A stretch of DNA of 15,154 bases, taken from contig JAAZXP010000029.1 in assembly GCA_014240055.1 (NCBI GenBank), positions 1-15,154 on the forward strand, read 5' to 3'. Positions 13,041 through 15,154 of the stretch are shown here, in pieces (the first letter of the stretch is position 1; every line of letters begins with the position of its first letter). The notes below the pieces were generated by a model. The model was given only the letters and a program-made list of their open reading frames with translations. It was not told the DNA's origin and made no database searches. The translations under genes were made by a program, and so were the position numbers. The stretch is from Methanobacteriota archaeon (GTDB taxonomy: Archaea; Thermoplasmatota; Poseidoniia; MGIII; CG-Epi1).

Positions 13041-13985
13041 TCAATTCCTCAAATTTTTTAGCATATCCTTAGTCATAGTTTTAATGTCAAATTTTGGTTT
13101 CCATCCCCAATCCTTTTTTGCAGCTCCATCGTCTATTGTAACCGGCCAAGAGTCTGCAATTTCTTGGCGAGAATCTGGTTTAAAGGTACATTCGAAATTT
13201 GGAATCACTTTTTGAATTGACTCAGCAAGTTCTCCAGCTGAGAAACTCATTCCAGAAAGGTTGTAGTTGGAATGATATTTTAGAGATTTTAACGGAGCAT
13301 CCATCAATTCCAGAGTACCTCTTATTGCATCAGGCATGTACATCATTGGTAATCTAGTTTCTTCATTAACAAAGCATTGATATTTTTCATTTTGAGCAGC
13401 TCCGAAATAAATTTCAACGGCATAATCAGTTGTCCCTCCACTTGGTTTATTTTTCCAACTAATTAATCCAGGATATCGTATTCCTCTAATATCCACATTA
13501 TACTTATTAACATAATAATCACACAATAGTTCTCCGGCGACCTTAGTTAATCCATAAACTGTAGTTGGGTTTAAAGCAACATTTTGAGGAGTATTTTCTT
13601 TTGGTACATCAGGTCCGAAAACGGCAATTGAGCTTGGACAGAATATTCGTTGATTATATTCTCTAGCCACTTCTAGAACATTCTGAAGTCCATTCATGTT
13701 AACATCAAAACATAGTTTTGGATTCTTTTCTCCAGTAGCCGACAATATAGCAGCTAAGTGGTATACAGTTCCAATATTATTGTCATTAACTATTTTTTTA
13801 TATTTGTTTAAATCTAATATGTTGCATATCTTAAATGGTCCACTTTTTGCAGCTTCAGTTTCTCTGATATCGATGGCCATAACACTTTCAGTACCATACT
13901 TTTCTCTGAGAGCTGCCGTTAACTCAATTCCAATTTGACCTGCGGCACCAGTTACTAGAATTTTTTTTGTATTATCAATAGACAC
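13041..13985 (-). CDS. tdh: L-threonine 3-dehydrogenase, short-chain dehydrogenase (UDP-galactose epimerase-like) type
   Basis: Oxidises L-threonine with NAD+ to 2-amino-3-oxobutanoate. The 314-residue extended SDR protein has the Rossmann motif GAAGQIG (13-19), D39 in AIDIRE for NAD+ ribose, CPSSIAVFGP with the catalytic Ser near 118-119, and the YxxxK pair Y144/K148 in VYGLTK. Features typical of the SDR-type threonine dehydrogenase are RGIRYPGLISW, GGTTDYAVEIYF and the C-terminal RQEIADSWP. This is unrelated to the zinc-dependent Tdh. It starts with GTG at 13985, has no Shine-Dalgarno, and lies about 25 nt from a TATA element, so a leaderless transcript is likely. It leads the operon with kbl. 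Confidence 0.93.
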   Translation of the reverse strand: MSIDNTKKILVTGAAGQIGIELTAALREKYGTESVMAIDIRETEAAKSGPFKICNILDLNKYKKIVNDNNIGTVYHLAAILSATGEKNPKLCFDVNMNGLQNVLEVAREYNQRIFCPSSIAVFGPDVPKENTPQNVALNPTTVYGLTKVAGELLCDYYVNKYNVDIRGIRYPGLISWKNKPSGGTTDYAVEIYFGAAQNEKYQCFVNEETRLPMMYMPDAIRGTLELMDAPLKSLKYHSNYNLSGMSFSAGELAESIQKVIPNFECTFKPDSRQEIADSWPVTIDDGAAKKDWGWKPKFDIKTMTKDMLKNLRN

Positions 13986-14002
13986 GTATGGGCACTGTTG
14001 GC

Positions 14003-14017
14003 ATTATTTTATAATGA
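14003..14017. promoter_or_regulatory. Shared, nearly symmetric TATA element between tdh and tpiA
   Basis: The 50-nt gap holds one strong A/T block. It reads TTTTATAAT on the plus strand (14007-14015) and ATTATAAAA on the minus strand. Its centre, near 14010-14011, is about 25 nt from the GTG of tdh (13985) and about 25 nt from the ATG of tpiA (14036). Archaeal transcription starts about 25 nt from the box centre, so both transcripts would be leaderless. Neither start codon has a Shine-Dalgarno. Confidence 0.6.
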
Positions 14018-14035
14018 TTCCCAAAGAGTCATTAA

Positions 14036-14731
14036 ATGCGTTTTTCATGGCTTTTTATGAGTGATGATTCCCCAATCATAATTGTTAACCTGAAAGCGTA
14101 CGAGCAAGGTTACGGCGCAGATGGCTTTGATTTATGTAAAATAATGGAAGAAATATCTATTGAATATAATGTAAATTTAGCAGCTGCAGTATCTGCAATT
14201 GATTTAGTAGATTTTAGTGATAATCTAAAAATTCCTATATTTGCACAGCATGTTGATGGTGTAAACTATGGTTCGCATACTGGATCAATATTACCTGAAG
14301 CAGTTAGATATTCTGGAGCAGTTGGTACTCTGGTAAATCATGCAGAATGTCAAATGAGCTGGGAAGAGATTGAAAAAACAATAAATCGCTGTAAAGAGCT
14401 TGGTTTGTCTACTGTTCTATGCACTGCCGATTTAGAATCCTCAAAAAAAGGTGCACATCTTAATCCCGATATGATTGCAGTAGAACCACCTGAATTGATT
14501 GGTGGGGATATCTCCGTTTCTACAGCTAAACCTGAAATTATATCAGATACTGTAGAGATAGTAAAAAAAATAAATTCAGATATTTCCGTACTTTGTGGCG
14601 CAGGAGTAAAGAACCAAGATGATATCTCTAAAGCAATCTCATTGGGCTCAGAAGGAATACTGCTCGCTTCTGGTGTTGTCAAATCATCAGAACCTAGGAA
14701 AGTTTTGTTAGACTTAATTAAAGGATTATAA
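14036..14731 (+). CDS. tpiA: Triosephosphate isomerase, archaeal type
   Basis: Interconverts dihydroxyacetone phosphate and glyceraldehyde 3-phosphate in glycolysis/gluconeogenesis. The 231-residue length is that of the short archaeal form (bacterial about 250). Visible residues are N18 and K20 in IIIVNLKAYE, H102 in TLVNHAE, the catalytic E150 in IAVEPPELIGG, and the phosphate-binding CGAGVKNQDD (187-196) and ILLASGVV. Archaeal proteins usually begin near SPIIIVN, so the in-frame ATG at 14057 (residue 8) is a possible start. I kept 14036 because it sits about 25 nt from the TATA centre, and no Shine-Dalgarno precedes either codon. It is divergent from tdh and followed by groES with its own promoter. 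Confidence 0.93.
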   Translation: MRFSWLFMSDDSPIIIVNLKAYEQGYGADGFDLCKIMEEISIEYNVNLAAAVSAIDLVDFSDNLKIPIFAQHVDGVNYGSHTGSILPEAVRYSGAVGTLVNHAECQMSWEEIEKTINRCKELGLSTVLCTADLESSKKGAHLNPDMIAVEPPELIGGDISVSTAKPEIISDTVEIVKKINSDISVLCGAGVKNQDDISKAISLGSEGILLASGVVKSSEPRKVLLDLIKGL

Positions 14732-14735
14732 TCAA

Positions 14736-14744
14736 TTTTATATA
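14736..14744 (+). promoter_or_regulatory. TATA box of the groES-groEL operon
   Basis: TTTTATATA, directly after the tpiA stop. Its centre is near 14740, predicting transcription start near 14765 and a leader of about 70 nt. Confidence 0.6.
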
Positions 14745-14752
14745 GGGGTCGG

Positions 14753-14777
14753 AGTAGACAACCTCAGGTTGGTTACT
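14753..14777 (+). promoter_or_regulatory. 25-bp imperfect palindrome at the predicted groESL transcription start (candidate operator)
   Basis: The left arm AGTAGACAACCT (14753-14764) and right arm AGGTTGGTTACT (14766-14777) flank a central C at 14765. Ten of 12 positions are complementary, and the inner six pairs are perfect. The centre coincides with the transcription start predicted from the TATA box, a common place for an archaeal repressor site. It could instead be an RNA hairpin at the mRNA 5' end. It is not the bacterial CIRCE sequence. Confidence 0.45.
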
Positions 14778-14780
14778 GTT

Positions 14781-14795
14781 TGTGAATTTTATCAC
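14781..14795 (+). repeat. Second inverted repeat in the groES leader
   Basis: TGTGA-ATTTTA-TCAC: four complementary base pairs around an A/T-rich centre, 4 nt after the larger palindrome. It resembles a generic winged-helix site, but a 4-bp arm is weak evidence on its own. Confidence 0.25.
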
Positions 14796-14819
14796 TTCGG
14801 AGGCTCGCCTAACTCAAAT

Positions 14820-14825
14820 GAGGAG
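14820..14825 (+). promoter_or_regulatory. Ribosome binding site of groES
   Basis: GAGGAG, 8 nt before the ATG at 14834, one of the best Shine-Dalgarno matches in the window. Confidence 0.7.
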
Positions 14826-14833
14826 TAAAAAAT

Positions 14834-15100
14834 ATGTCGATTGGAATTGAACCTTTAGGAGAGATGGTTCTTATAGAACTAGAGCAAGCTGCTGAAAAGA
14901 CAGTTAGCGGATTTATGCTACCAGAAGCTGCCAGAGAAAAAATGAATGTAGGAACTGTTGTTTCAGCAGGACCAGATTCAGAAAATGTAAAGTCTGGAGA
15001 TAGGGTAGTATACAAAAAATATGCAGGAACAGAATTAACCTGGGAAGACAGAGATTATCTTTTGGTAAAATCAGAAGATCTTCAAGCAAAGGTCAAGTGA
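14834..15100 (+). CDS. groES: Co-chaperonin GroES (Hsp10)
   Basis: The heptameric lid of the group I chaperonin. The 88-residue protein has the family start IEPLGEMVLIELEQAAEKT, the mobile loop (about 18-33) with the GroEL-binding hydrophobic tripeptide as FML in SGFMLPEAA (usually I-V/M-L), GTVVSAGP, VKSGDRVVYKKYAGTEL and the final YLLVKSEDLQAKV. Length is slightly shorter than the usual 95-97 residues. groEL starts 8 nt after its stop, so the two form a standard operon. Group I chaperonins are bacterial and occur in only some archaea, so this operon was probably gained by transfer. The promoter carries a palindrome at the predicted start of transcription. Confidence 0.95.
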   Translation: MSIGIEPLGEMVLIELEQAAEKTVSGFMLPEAAREKMNVGTVVSAGPDSENVKSGDRVVYKKYAGTELTWEDRDYLLVKSEDLQAKVK

Positions 15101-15103
15101 GGT
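15098..15103 (+). promoter_or_regulatory. Ribosome binding site of groEL overlapping the groES stop
   Basis: TGAGGT covers the groES stop TGA and supplies GAGG, 5 nt before the groEL ATG, which favours coupled translation. Confidence 0.5.
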
Positions 15104-15108
15104 AAAAA

Positions 15109-15154
15109 ATGGCAAAACAAATGATTTATGGTGAAGAAGCAAGAAAGAAGTTGT
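15109..15154 (+). CDS. groEL: Chaperonin GroEL (first 15 codons, truncated by window edge)
   Basis: Only the N-terminus is visible: MAKQMIYGEEARKKL, which matches the conserved GroEL start MAKQ-I-Y-EEAR. It would form the double-ring folding chamber that works with GroES. The thermosome, the usual archaeal chaperonin, has a different start. The call is supported by its place directly after groES. Confidence 0.88.
   Translation, partial: MAKQMIYGEEARKKL

Noticed and set aside
1..15154. CRISPR array, insertion sequence, phage or toxin-antitoxin genes
   Set aside because: No regularly spaced repeats, transposase, integrase, phage structural genes or recognisable toxin families were seen on either strand.

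Overview
The window looks like a piece of a low-GC archaeal chromosome, most likely from a marine planktonic euryarchaeon (Marine Group II/III, Thermoplasmatota-like). That placement is an inference. It rests on an archaeal-type leucyl-tRNA synthetase, an archaeal DnaG, a short archaeal-type triosephosphate isomerase, a 330-residue archaeal-length PdxS, TATA-box promoters about 25 bp upstream of start codons, and a large PKD-domain surface protein. The bacterial-type (group I) GroES/GroEL pair at the right edge is best read as an old horizontal acquisition. No phage genes, integrase, IS element or CRISPR array were seen. Gene density is very high, and many neighbours overlap by 1-9 nt.

Layout, left to right. 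(1) The 3' part of leuS (+). (2) A cell-surface locus (+): a 757-residue secreted, membrane-anchored protein with three carboxypeptidase-regulatory-like domains, three PKD domains and a CARDB-like domain, followed by a LysE-type exporter and a 69-residue membrane protein. (3) A minus-strand block: a hypothetical protein with a DUF1292-like C-terminus, a tRNA-Val(CAC)-like element with a non-canonical 5' half, and pdxS (vitamin B6 synthesis) starting 12 nt after the encoded CCA. (4) A plus-strand block: dnaG, a 75-residue hypothetical protein, pyrF, and a CcmA/CcmB-type ABC transporter; the last four genes overlap. (5) A minus-strand operon whose genes abut or overlap (tdh-kbl-msrB-ogt): the two-step threonine-to-glycine pathway, then a methionine sulfoxide reductase and a single-domain alkyl-DNA repair protein. 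(6) tpiA (+), divergent from tdh across one shared, almost symmetric TATA element. (7) groES and the first codons of groEL (+), behind a leader with a 25-bp imperfect palindrome at the predicted transcription start.

The most unusual points are the tRNA-like element in the pdxS leader, whose 3' half is textbook but whose 5' half does not pair with it; the shared TATA element that puts both the tdh and tpiA start codons about 25 bp away; and the palindrome on the groESL promoter. I found no clearly new multi-gene defence or mobile system. Most of the window is housekeeping genes in unusual arrangements.
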